This document shows, in pieces, positions 41,799 to 49,249 of a stretch of DNA of 51,993 nt; within the stretch, counting starts at the first letter, position 1; each line of letters opens with the position of its first letter. The stretch is from an uncultured Ectothiorhodospiraceae bacterium (GTDB lineage Bacteria > Pseudomonadota > Gammaproteobacteria > Nitrococcales > Nitrococcaceae): positions 1 through 51,993 of the forward strand of contig CAJXND010000009.1 of assembly GCA_913056385.1 (NCBI GenBank), read 5' to 3'. Made by a program: the position numbers and the translations under genes. The notes under the pieces are model-generated. The model had not been told where the DNA came from. It searched no databases and saw only the letters and a program-made list of their open reading frames with translations.

Positions 41799-42689
41799 TT
41801 GTCCGTTCTGCGCCGCGAAACCCGGCATATGCTGTTCACGGTTGCGCCCGGGGCACTCTTCATCCTGGTATTCCTGGTGCTGCCGAGCGTCTATCTGGTG
41901 GGAATGGCCTTCCTCAGCAGCGGACCCTACGGGCTGCCGACGCTGCCCCTCAGCCTGCAGTCGTTCCGGGAGCTCGCCGGCTTCGGTTTTCTGGGCTGGA
42001 GTCCCGGTAATCTCTACACCCTCATCCGGTCCGTCTGGCAGACGCTGCTCGCCACGGCGCTGGTCATTCTGCTGGCCTATCCGGCGGCCTATTACATCAG
42101 CACGCGGCCGGCCCGGTGGCGGCCATTGATGTTGCTGGCCATTGTCGTGCCGTCCTGGACCAACCAGGTGATTCGCTCTGTGGGCTGGATGAACATCTTT
42201 GCGCCCGGTACGCCGGTTTCCGACCTCGCCGCACTGCTTGGCCTGACGGCACCGCAGATGGGGCTTTTCCCCTCCCAGTTCGCGGTCATCGTCGGGCTGG
42301 TCTACAACTTTCTCCCGTTCATGGTGCTGCCCCTCTATGCCGCCTTCGAGCGCCTGGATACCGAGCAGGTGGAGGCGGCGAGAGACCTGTTTGCCAGTCC
42401 CGTGGCGGTGTTCCGGCATGCGGTCTTCCCGCAGACGCTGCCCGGATTGATGGCCGGCATCGTGCTGGTGGCGATCCCGGCATTCGGGATGTACGTGGTC
42501 ACCGAACTCCTGGGTGGTGGCAAGGCGACCATGATCGGCAACCTGGTGGCGCGGCAGTTTGCCCAGGCAAGTAACTGGCCGCTGGGCGCCGCCGGCGCCA
42601 TGATCATGATCGCGGTAACCCTCATCGGGCTGAAGGTCCTGCGGGATCTCGGGCGGCGCCTGAGCGGCGACCGCGAGGTCGTGCTGTGA
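41799..42689 (+). CDS. potB: Spermidine/putrescine-type ABC permease (first)
   Basis: A 296-residue membrane protein with six predicted helices and the EAA cytosolic loop EAARDLFASPVAVFRHAVFPQTLPG that docks the ATPase. It resembles PotB/PotH. The TTG at 41799 follows GAGGT at good spacing and is 11 bp after the ATPase stop; the alternative ATG at 41829 has no ribosome site. The stop overlaps the next permease start. Confidence 0.88.
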   Translation: MSVLRRETRHMLFTVAPGALFILVFLVLPSVYLVGMAFLSSGPYGLPTLPLSLQSFRELAGFGFLGWSPGNLYTLIRSVWQTLLATALVILLAYPAAYYISTRPARWRPLMLLAIVVPSWTNQVIRSVGWMNIFAPGTPVSDLAALLGLTAPQMGLFPSQFAVIVGLVYNFLPFMVLPLYAAFERLDTEQVEAARDLFASPVAVFRHAVFPQTLPGLMAGIVLVAIPAFGMYVVTELLGGGKATMIGNLVARQFAQASNWPLGAAGAMIMIAVTLIGLKVLRDLGRRLSGDREVVL

Positions 42690-43513
42690 GCGCGGGTCGC
42701 CTCGAGAATGGGCTGCGCGCCTTCTGGATCGTGCTGCTGGTATTCCTCTACGCGCCCCTTGCGGTGGTGGTCTTCTTCTCGTTCAACAGCATCAATTCCT
42801 CGGCACGTTTCGCCGGCTTCTCGCTGCAGTGGTACGAGCAGCTTTTCCGCAACGAGGCCATTGTCGCGGCACTCACGAACACGGTGGTACTGGCAATGGT
42901 CTCGACGATCATCGCCGTGATCATCGGCGGTCTGCTCGGGTACGGGTTCTATCGCTACCGGCTCGGTCGATTGAGCTGGCTGGTATGGCTCATCTACCTG
43001 CCGGTGATCATGCCGGATATCGTCTTCGGAATCGCCGAGATGACCTTTTTCGTGGCGATCAATGAACGGCTCGGCATTCTCTCGCCGGGTCTGGGCACCA
43101 TGGTGATCGCCCATGTCACTTTCCAGGTGCCGTTCGTGGCATTGCTGGTCAATGCGCGTCTTCTGTCGCTGGATCCGCAGCTGTTCGAGGCCTGCCACGA
43201 TCTCTACGCGGGACCCTGGCAGCGGGCCCGGTTTTTTCTTCTGCCGGTATTGCGACCGGCGATCCTGTCGAGCTTTCTGCTGGCGCTGACGCTGTCCATC
43301 GATGATTTCGTCATCAGCTTCTTTACCGCGGGCCCGCAGAGCACCACACTGCCCATCTACATCTGGAGTGCCATCAAGAAGGGCGTCACCCCCGAGGTGA
43401 ACGCCATCGCGACGCTGATGATCGGCAGCGTGTTCCTGGTGGCGTTCTTCAGTCTGCTGGTCCAGCACGGGCCGTCCGGGGGAAGACCATCCAAAGGGGG
43501 AAGACGAGCATGA
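42686..43513 (+). CDS. potC: Spermidine/putrescine-type ABC permease (second)
   Basis: A 275-residue permease with six predicted helices and the EAA-type loop EACHDLYAGPWQRARFFLLPVLRPAI. It resembles PotC/PotI and pairs with the first permease. The GTG start overlaps the upstream stop (GTGA), and its own stop overlaps the binding-protein start (ATGA). Confidence 0.91.
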   Translation: MSAGRLENGLRAFWIVLLVFLYAPLAVVVFFSFNSINSSARFAGFSLQWYEQLFRNEAIVAALTNTVVLAMVSTIIAVIIGGLLGYGFYRYRLGRLSWLVWLIYLPVIMPDIVFGIAEMTFFVAINERLGILSPGLGTMVIAHVTFQVPFVALLVNARLLSLDPQLFEACHDLYAGPWQRARFFLLPVLRPAILSSFLLALTLSIDDFVISFFTAGPQSTTLPIYIWSAIKKGVTPEVNAIATLMIGSVFLVAFFSLLVQHGPSGGRPSKGGRRA

Positions 43514-44583
43514 CGCATCGCACGATCGGGGCCACCGCAATGGCCGTCGCGCTGGCTGCCGGGGCCGGGCAGGCCATGGCCCAGTATGAGGGGGAGACAC
43601 TGTCCCTGTTCAACTGGTCGCAGTACATGGACCCCGCGATCATCGAGGGTTTCGAGGACGAATACGGCGTCGAGGTGGTTGAGAACTACTTCAACTCCAA
43701 CGGCGAGATGTTTGCCAAGCTGCAGGCGGGTGGCGTCAGTCAGTATGACATCGTCGTCCCCTCCAATTACTACGTGCCACGCCTCGTCGAGAGCGGATTG
43801 GTACAGCCCCTGGATCACGAGCGCCTGCCCAATCTGGATAATCTGATGGAGACCTTCATCGATCCGGTGTTCGATCCGGGTAACGAATACTCGGCGGCCT
43901 ATCAGTGGGGAACGACGGGCCTGGTCTACGACCGCGAGGTGCTCGGGGATGTTCCGGCCAGCTGGTCGGTCCTGTTTGATCCGGCGGTCAATCCCGATGC
44001 GCCCTTCGCCCTGCCCGAGGACGCCCAGGTGACCCTCGGTGCCGCCTGTGCATGGCTGGGCCATGGCTACGACTGCACCGGTCGTAACGCCCTGGAGGAG
44101 GCGGCGCGCCTTGTCCTCGAGACCAAGCAGCGGGACAACTTCGCCGGCTTCATTCAGGGCACACCGGTGCTCCAGCAGCTGGTCCGCGGCTCCGTCGCCG
44201 CCGGAATGACCTTCAACGGCGACTATCTGTTCTTCAAGTCCGAGGATCCTGAAGGCTTTGCGAACATCGAGTACGTCATCCCGGAGGAGGGCGCCGAGGT
44301 CTGGGTCGACAACATGATGATCCCCGCCGAGGCGCCCAACCCCGGGCTGGCGCATGCCTTCATTGACTACATCCTGCGGGCGGAGGTAGGCGCTCAGCTG
44401 TCGAACTGGAACTACTACTCGAGCCCCAATGCGGCCGCCCTGCCCATGCTCGACGAGGTCCTGCAGCAGCCGCCGATCACCCCGACCGATGCCGAGATGG
44501 AAACGCTGACCTTCATCCCCAGCCTGAAGGGTGATGATCTGCAGTTCCTGCAGCAGGTCTGGCGTGAGGTGGAGTCGCGGTAG
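43510..44583 (+). CDS. potD: Polyamine-type periplasmic binding protein
   Basis: A 357-residue exported solute-binding protein of the PotD/PotF family. The signal peptide ends near AMAQ (residues 22-25). LSLFNWSQYMDP, YDIVVPSNYYVPRLVESG and AAYQWGTTGLVYDRE are the family's ligand-cleft landmarks. Several acidic and aromatic residues in these segments fit a polyamine-like cation, though the exact ligand is not provable by eye. It supplies substrate to the permease/ATPase encoded upstream. Confidence 0.92.
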   Translation: MTHRTIGATAMAVALAAGAGQAMAQYEGETLSLFNWSQYMDPAIIEGFEDEYGVEVVENYFNSNGEMFAKLQAGGVSQYDIVVPSNYYVPRLVESGLVQPLDHERLPNLDNLMETFIDPVFDPGNEYSAAYQWGTTGLVYDREVLGDVPASWSVLFDPAVNPDAPFALPEDAQVTLGAACAWLGHGYDCTGRNALEEAARLVLETKQRDNFAGFIQGTPVLQQLVRGSVAAGMTFNGDYLFFKSEDPEGFANIEYVIPEEGAEVWVDNMMIPAEAPNPGLAHAFIDYILRAEVGAQLSNWNYYSSPNAAALPMLDEVLQQPPITPTDAEMETLTFIPSLKGDDLQFLQQVWREVESR

Positions 44584-45155
44584 TGACGAACCCCGAGGGC
44601 CACGACTGGGCGACATCGCTTCCGGCGCTCCATGGCCAGGCCTGGAAGCGTCTTGAGCGCGGGGTGGCGGACCGCCGTGCCCCGGGTCGGCATCCGACAC
44701 TGGCCACGGTCGATGACCGGGGCCGTCCGCAGGCGCGCACGGTCGTGCTGCGCGCCGCGGACCGCACGGACGCATGCCTTAAGGTGTATACCGATCGGCG
44801 CTCGGACAAGGTGGAAGAGCTGCGGGCCAACCCGGTTGCCGGTCTCCACTTCTGGGACCCCGGCGCGCACTTGCAGATCCGCCTGCAGGGGGATGTCCGG
44901 GTATTCGCCGGAGAATCGGTCCGGTCGGTCTGGGAAGGTCTCAGTGATTACGCCAGGGATTGCTATGGTCGCGATCCGGCGCCGGGCAATGCGCTCGATG
45001 ACGCGCTTGCCTACCGGAAATGGCCCGAGCCAGGCGCATTGGCCGTCCTCGAGATCAGGCTCCAGGAGATGGACATTCTCCATCTGGGCCGTCATCACCG
45101 ACGTGCACGGTATGAACGCTCCGATGGATGGGCAGGTCTCTGGCTTGTTCCCTGA
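44583..45155 (+). CDS. Pyridoxamine 5'-phosphate oxidase-family flavoprotein
   Basis: A 190-residue split-barrel FMN-binding protein of the Alr4036/PNPOx-like family. PTLATVDDRGRPQARTVVLR, DRRSDKVEELRANP and LQIRLQGDVRV form the FMN/phosphate-site pattern. It lacks the complete PdxH C-terminal domain, so true PNP oxidase activity is uncertain. The GTG at 44583 overlaps the binding-protein TAG by one base, placing it in the transporter operon. A PLP link to polyamine metabolism is plausible but inferred. Confidence 0.85.
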   Translation: MTNPEGHDWATSLPALHGQAWKRLERGVADRRAPGRHPTLATVDDRGRPQARTVVLRAADRTDACLKVYTDRRSDKVEELRANPVAGLHFWDPGAHLQIRLQGDVRVFAGESVRSVWEGLSDYARDCYGRDPAPGNALDDALAYRKWPEPGALAVLEIRLQEMDILHLGRHHRRARYERSDGWAGLWLVP

Positions 45156-45381
45156 GAGGAAGGCACAGACTAGTCGCCTGGCCGGGCCTCGCCGGTGCAC
45201 CAGAATGCCGCGATGTGATGGCCACGACGCGCGCAGCGCGCCAGATATCGCAGGATGAAGCTGCAATCGCGGCAACCGCGGAGGCGAACCAGGCCGACCG
45301 GCGTCAAATGAAGACTGAATCGACCGCGGCCTGACATGGACCGCTTTCCTTCCACAATCACTCAGCCAGGAATCCCAGCAG

Positions 45382-45837
45382 ATGACCTCCCACCGGATCC
45401 TTTCGCGCCTCGCGGTTGCTGCATCCATCGCCATCGCAGGCGCGGTGCACGCTGAGACGGCTTATCCGCCCGTTGACGTTTTGCTGCAATCGGAAACGAC
45501 GATCATCGGACAACCGATCGTCTACCCCGATGGCCCTGCTCAAATCACGGCCGCCATCGTTACCATGGAATCCGGTCAAGCCACAGGTTGGCATAGGCAT
45601 GAGGCACCGCTTACGGCCCATATGCTGGAGGGTGAGCTGACCGTTGACTACGGGCCTGATGGCACTCGGGTCTATCGCGAAGGCGACACCCTGGTTGAAG
45701 CACTTGACTCAAGCCACAACGGCAAAAATACCGGCGAGGGGATCGCCCGCATCTTTGTTGTGTTTTCAGGAGCAGTTGGAACACCGAACACGGTGATGAT
45801 GGCTCCCCGGGACGGATTCGAACCGCCGACCCAGTGA
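45382..45837 (+). CDS. Exported cupin-domain protein, C-terminus reading into a tRNA fragment
   Basis: A 151-residue protein: signal peptide (VAASIAIAGAVHAE) and one cupin beta-barrel with the metal-ligand pattern GWHRHEAPLTAHMLEGEL and a second half-motif around EALDSSHNGKN. Family members bind a divalent metal; the reaction is unknown. The last 12-13 codons (MAPRDGFEPPTQ) are antisense to the tRNA-Asn 3' fragment at 45800-45848, including the stop codon, so the native C-terminus probably ended near GTPNTV. Base composition looks lower in GC than the operon upstream. The 226 bp before it hold no convincing gene. Confidence 0.82.
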   Translation: MTSHRILSRLAVAASIAIAGAVHAETAYPPVDVLLQSETTIIGQPIVYPDGPAQITAAIVTMESGQATGWHRHEAPLTAHMLEGELTVDYGPDGTRVYREGDTLVEALDSSHNGKNTGEGIARIFVVFSGAVGTPNTVMMAPRDGFEPPTQ

Positions 45838-45848
45838 TTAACAGTCAC
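45800..45848 (-). other. att site: 3' fragment of tRNA-Asn (GTT)
   Basis: Read on the minus strand: GTGA-CTGTTAA-TCACT (anticodon loop with GTT), variable loop, T-arm GGCGG-TTCGAAT-CCGTC, 3' acceptor strand CCGGGGA, discriminator G and encoded CCA at 45800-45802. The D-arm and 5' acceptor strand are absent; sequence diverges right after the anticodon stem. This is the classic att remnant left when a tyrosine integrase recombines in the anticodon stem-loop. Confidence 0.88.
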
Positions 45849-45883
45849 AAACTTGATAGATCAGGAAGTCCCATCTTCTTCCT

Positions 45884-45901
45884 ATAAAAACAATAAAAAC
45901 A
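45884..45901 (+). repeat. Tandem 9-bp repeat in the att region
   Basis: ATAAAAACA occurs twice in direct tandem (45884-45892 and 45893-45901), in an A-rich stretch between the att core and the integrase gene. It may help DNA bending or serve as arm sites. Confidence 0.6.
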
Positions 45902-45965
45902 GACGCCTAGGGATTTTATAGTGGGTCATTTGAAGCCTTTTGCTGCCATTGCATGCTCTTCGGGG

Positions 45966-45984
45966 GTGTGACTATAGTGTGACT
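45966..45984 (+). repeat. Two GTGTGACT repeats one helical turn apart
   Basis: GTGTGACT at 45966-45973 and 45977-45984 are exact copies spaced 11 bp start to start, 34 bp upstream of the integrase ATG. The phasing is that expected for adjacent integrase arm-type or regulator binding sites. A related AGTGGGTCA lies near 45918. Confidence 0.6.
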
Positions 45985-46017
45985 CATCGGGTTTACGTCA
46001 CTCCAGCAAGGGCATAG

Positions 46018-47229
46018 ATGAAACTCAGCGATAAAGCCGTCCAGTCTATAGAGCCTCCGGAGCGCGGACGAAAAACGATAAGCGATGACCATCGTGATGC
46101 TCCACGCGGCTTTGCGCTGCGCGTGTACTCGACAGGTACCCGAGTTTTCGTCCTCCGTTACAAGTCGAGCGGGAAGGACCGGCTCATCAACATCGGCGAG
46201 TACCCGACTTGGACGCTGACGGCGGCTCGGCGGAAAGCAACTGAACATCGAAGGAAAATAGACTCAGGCCACGACATCTTGGCGGAGCGGGCCCAGCGTC
46301 AGGCAGAACCAGTTGTCCGCGATGTCGCCGAGGCCTTCCTCAAATCGAAGGCGGACCTCAAGAGTCATCAGGCCATGGAGAGATCGCTGAATCGCTTCGT
46401 GATCCCAATGGTCGGCGACTGGAAGGGGACCGACGTGCGTCGAGGCCACGCTATATCAATAGTCGAGGACGCGGCTCCAAGTGGTCCCCGGCAAGCTGCT
46501 CTTGTCCTAACTTATATGAAACAGATGTTTGCGTGGGCTGAGGATCGTGAACTTGTTGAGGTGAATCCTATTGCCAGTCTGCAGCCGGCGAAAATCGGCA
46601 AGTCGCTCAGGCCCCGTCGGCGCGGGAGAGTTTTGTCGGAGGAGGAGATCCGGACCTTTTGGGAGCGCATAGAGACCTGTGGAGTGCATCGCCTCACTGC
46701 GTTGGCTCTCAAGTTGGTGCTGGTGACAGGCCAACGGCCCGGCGAGGTTGCAGGGATGCGCATGGACGAGCTGGATGGCGATCTATGGAAAATACCTGCG
46801 GTGCGGCGAGGCAAGACCAATACTGACCAAGTTGTGCCCCTCACGGCGACTGCGCGGGCGCTGCTGGATTGCGCTGCTGCGGAAACCAACCGACTCAATC
46901 AGCGTAATGAGAGGACCGGTGCCTTCGTATTTGAGGCCAGACCCGGAAGCCCGCTTACAGCTCCGGCAATGGCGCTCGCAGTTCGGCGGTATGCCGAGGC
47001 TCTCGGAAATCACAGCGATAAAGTCGACGGGACTTGGACGCCACATGATCTCCGTCGAACGATGCGCACCGGCTTAGCGGCTCTGGGTGTAGACGAGGTG
47101 ACCGCCGAGGCGACCATAGGGCATACGCGCAAAGGCATCGCAGCCGTCTACGATGTCCATGGTTATGGTGAGCAAAAGCGCGCGGCACTTGAGGCTTGGG
47201 AAAAGAAATTGCTGAGCGTCGTCCGGTAA
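46018..47229 (+). CDS. P4-type tyrosine site-specific integrase
   Basis: A 403-residue recombinase. The N-terminal DUF4102-like arm-binding domain (about 1-90, LRVYSTGTRVFVLRYK) is followed by a core-binding SAM-like domain (about 100-190) and the catalytic domain. Active-site residues: Arg in TGQRPGEV, HxxR in TPHDLRR (His343, Arg346), His369 in IGHT and the nucleophile Tyr378 in AVYDVHGY. All are intact, so it should be active. It lies next to the tRNA-Asn att fragment and probably catalyses integration there. Confidence 0.96.
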   Translation: MKLSDKAVQSIEPPERGRKTISDDHRDAPRGFALRVYSTGTRVFVLRYKSSGKDRLINIGEYPTWTLTAARRKATEHRRKIDSGHDILAERAQRQAEPVVRDVAEAFLKSKADLKSHQAMERSLNRFVIPMVGDWKGTDVRRGHAISIVEDAAPSGPRQAALVLTYMKQMFAWAEDRELVEVNPIASLQPAKIGKSLRPRRRGRVLSEEEIRTFWERIETCGVHRLTALALKLVLVTGQRPGEVAGMRMDELDGDLWKIPAVRRGKTNTDQVVPLTATARALLDCAAAETNRLNQRNERTGAFVFEARPGSPLTAPAMALAVRRYAEALGNHSDKVDGTWTPHDLRRTMRTGLAALGVDEVTAEATIGHTRKGIAAVYDVHGYGEQKRAALEAWEKKLLSVVR

Positions 47230-47266
47230 TGCCCTCCAAGAGGTACGCCTACGGGAGAAAATTTCT

Positions 47267-47920
47267 ATGACGCTCTCGCCCGAGGAACCCGATCAGATCT
47301 GCGCCATAGCTCAGAGGATGGAAGCGATCTGGGGTACGCCCGGACTCGCGGAGGCTGTGGAACAGAAGAATCCACCGCTCGTTGCCGAACTCTGCTTCTC
47401 AAACGGCGTGAGAGACGGAGACGAGAATTTATTCAGTGCTGCAGCCTTCTACGTGGATGGAGCGCAGGATCTGCAGAAGCCATCAGAGGGCCTCATCCGA
47501 GGGGAAATGAGAAGGGCCCAGCTCGGGCTGCCTCAGCAGGCTGTGCTGGCGAAGAGCGCGAAGGAGGGAGACTTGTTTGCGTGGGACGTCTGCCTCATCT
47601 TGCTGGTGGCCAACGCATACGGGCTCGACACAAGGCCACTTCACAATGATCTGCACAAGCTTGCCGCTCATGCGGTGCAGGGGACCTATCGGCGTCCGAC
47701 AGCGAAGGGGGCTCCCAAAAAAACGATACGTGATCAGCATATAGCGTACGCGGTTCTATTCGCCGTCTCGGCGGGTTTGACCCCAACGAGAAACGAGACC
47801 AGCCAGCCCAACAGCGCATGCGATTTGGTTGCTCAAGAACTGCTGAATCGTGGAGTTGCCCTTTCCTACAGTGCTGTTGAGTCGATCTGGAAGCGTCACC
47901 GCAGGGCATGGTCGCTGTAG
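47267..47920 (+). CDS. Unknown 217-aa protein of the element
   Basis: I do not recognise a family with a known function. The protein is soluble, mostly helical, with no signal peptide or membrane segment. A central segment (WDVCLILLVANAYGLDTRPLHNDLHKL) is followed by a Lys/Arg-rich linker (about 140-155) and a C-terminal part (LLNRGVALSYSAVESIWKRHRRAW) that could be a small DNA-binding helical unit, with LTPTRNE before it. It lies between the integrase and the AlpA-like gene, where accessory recombination or regulatory proteins are often encoded. A perfect hairpin begins at its stop codon. Confidence 0.7.
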   Translation: MTLSPEEPDQICAIAQRMEAIWGTPGLAEAVEQKNPPLVAELCFSNGVRDGDENLFSAAAFYVDGAQDLQKPSEGLIRGEMRRAQLGLPQQAVLAKSAKEGDLFAWDVCLILLVANAYGLDTRPLHNDLHKLAAHAVQGTYRRPTAKGAPKKTIRDQHIAYAVLFAVSAGLTPTRNETSQPNSACDLVAQELLNRGVALSYSAVESIWKRHRRAWSL

Positions 47921-47943
47921 GGAAAAAAGATTTATTTTTTCCC
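47920..47943. terminator. Perfect A/T-tract hairpin after the 217-aa gene
   Basis: GGGAAAAAA-GATTTA-TTTTTTCCC is an exact 9-bp inverted repeat starting on the last base of the stop codon. The U-run is inside the stem rather than after it. It could terminate, or be an operator upstream of the AlpA-like gene at 48003. Confidence 0.5.
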
Positions 47944-48002
47944 GATGAGTCCTCTCGGCAAGCTCTGCAACCTAGCTCCGTCACCGACAAACGGAGCAGG
48001 AA

Positions 48003-48212
48003 ATGCACACGAACAGCAACCTCACGACGAACGAATCGGCCTCATACCTCCGTCAATCAACCCGCACCCTGATTCGCTGGCGTAACCAGCGCATCGGCCC
48101 GCCTTGGGTTCGAGTAGGCGGCAAGGTGCTCTACAGACAGCGTGATCTCGATGCTTGGCTGGAGGACCAGACGGTTCAGCCAGTGGCGAATGATAGCGGG
48201 GAGGTCGCCTGA
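48003..48212 (+). CDS. AlpA/excisionase-type helix-turn-helix protein
   Basis: A 69-residue MerR-like winged HTH (HTH_17): TNESASYLRQSTRTLIRWRNQRIGPPWVRVGGKVLYRQRDLDAWL, ending with a short flexible tail. AlpA activates integrase/excision in CP4-57-like elements, and excisionases share the fold. It probably controls excision or the replication genes just downstream, which begin 2 bp after its stop. The ATG follows GGAGCAGGAA. Confidence 0.9.
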   Translation: MHTNSNLTTNESASYLRQSTRTLIRWRNQRIGPPWVRVGGKVLYRQRDLDAWLEDQTVQPVANDSGEVA

Positions 48213-48214
48213 CC

Positions 48215-49249
48215 ATGGAGACACTCCACCGCGATTCCACATCAACAGCCGCCTCGCTCGGATCGGGCGCCGCATCTGCTTATCCCGGCGCATCCATCTC
48301 AAGGTCCGGGCTGCCGGATCAAGGACAGCGGCAACAGCGTTATGGGGCCGCGGCCCTGCAGCGAGCGGTCGCCGCCGTGGCCTCGGCTCAGCCGGGTAGC
48401 CGCAACGAGGTGCTAAACCGCGAGGGGTACAGCATTGGACGTCTGGTCGGCACCAACGTCCTCGCCGAAACCGATGCCCGCGAAGAGTTGATCGCTGCCG
48501 GCTTGGCTGCGGGACTACCGGCATTCGAGGTCCGATGCACGGTTACCAGCGCACTGCGGGCCGGCATCAGCAACCCCCGTATCGTGACGGATTTGGGGAT
48601 GTCTCCCGCCGACCTCGAGCAGGAACGTCAGCGTGCCGAGGCTGCACGAAAGAGGGCTGCGGCGGATCGACTTCGCAGGGAGGCTGCGGCCGCGGATCGG
48701 GCCGCTCAGATCTGGGGCGTTTGTTACCCCGCGGCTCCTGAGCACCCTTACCTGCAGGCCAAACACGTGCCGCCGCTTGCTGCCCGGCAGCGGGGGAGCC
48801 AGCTAGTTCTGCCGGTAACCGAACTGGTAACGGGCCGGATGACCAGCCTGCAATTCATCGGGAAGGACGGAAGCAAAAAACTCCTGTCCGGCGGCCGGAA
48901 GCGTGGATGCGTTATCTACGTCGCCGGCGAAATGAAAAAGGCATGCCGCGTGCTAGTTGCCGAGGGCTGGGCGACGAGCGCCAGTCTCTCCAGCATCGAG
49001 CCCGAGTCCCTTGTCCTGTCGGCGATCGATGCCGGCAACCTCCGCCCAGTAGCGTTAGAAGCGCGGCGTCTCTGGCCAGACAAAGAGTTGATCATCTGCC
49101 CGGATGCCGACCCTGAGGGCGAGCGGAAAGGCCGGGCTGCCGCAGTGGCAGCAGGCGCCGCAATCGCAGCACCTCACTTCCCGGAGGGGGTCGCGGGCTC
49201 TGACTGGAACGACTTCGTCAACGCCGGCTTTGGGGAGCGTCAGTCATGA
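48215..49249 (+). CDS. Toprim-domain primase-like protein
   Basis: A 344-residue protein. The N-terminal 130 residues are Ala/Ser/Gly-rich, a charged helical Arg/Ala/Glu stretch (about 135-170, probable coiled coil) follows, and the C-terminus is a Toprim domain with the catalytic Glu in VAEGWAT and the metal-binding DADPEGERKG. It resembles the Toprim part of phage and satellite primases. No N-terminal CHC2 zinc finger is seen here; a zinc-ribbon protein is encoded separately two genes downstream. Its stop overlaps the ATPase start (ATGA). Confidence 0.86.
   Translation: METLHRDSTSTAASLGSGAASAYPGASISRSGLPDQGQRQQRYGAAALQRAVAAVASAQPGSRNEVLNREGYSIGRLVGTNVLAETDAREELIAAGLAAGLPAFEVRCTVTSALRAGISNPRIVTDLGMSPADLEQERQRAEAARKRAAADRLRREAAAADRAAQIWGVCYPAAPEHPYLQAKHVPPLAARQRGSQLVLPVTELVTGRMTSLQFIGKDGSKKLLSGGRKRGCVIYVAGEMKKACRVLVAEGWATSASLSSIEPESLVLSAIDAGNLRPVALEARRLWPDKELIICPDADPEGERKGRAAAVAAGAAIAAPHFPEGVAGSDWNDFVNAGFGERQS

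Noticed and set aside
45170-45361. Minus-strand 63-codon frame with four cysteines
   Set aside because: No ribosome site, no recognised family and no partner genes; the Cys spacing could be chance.
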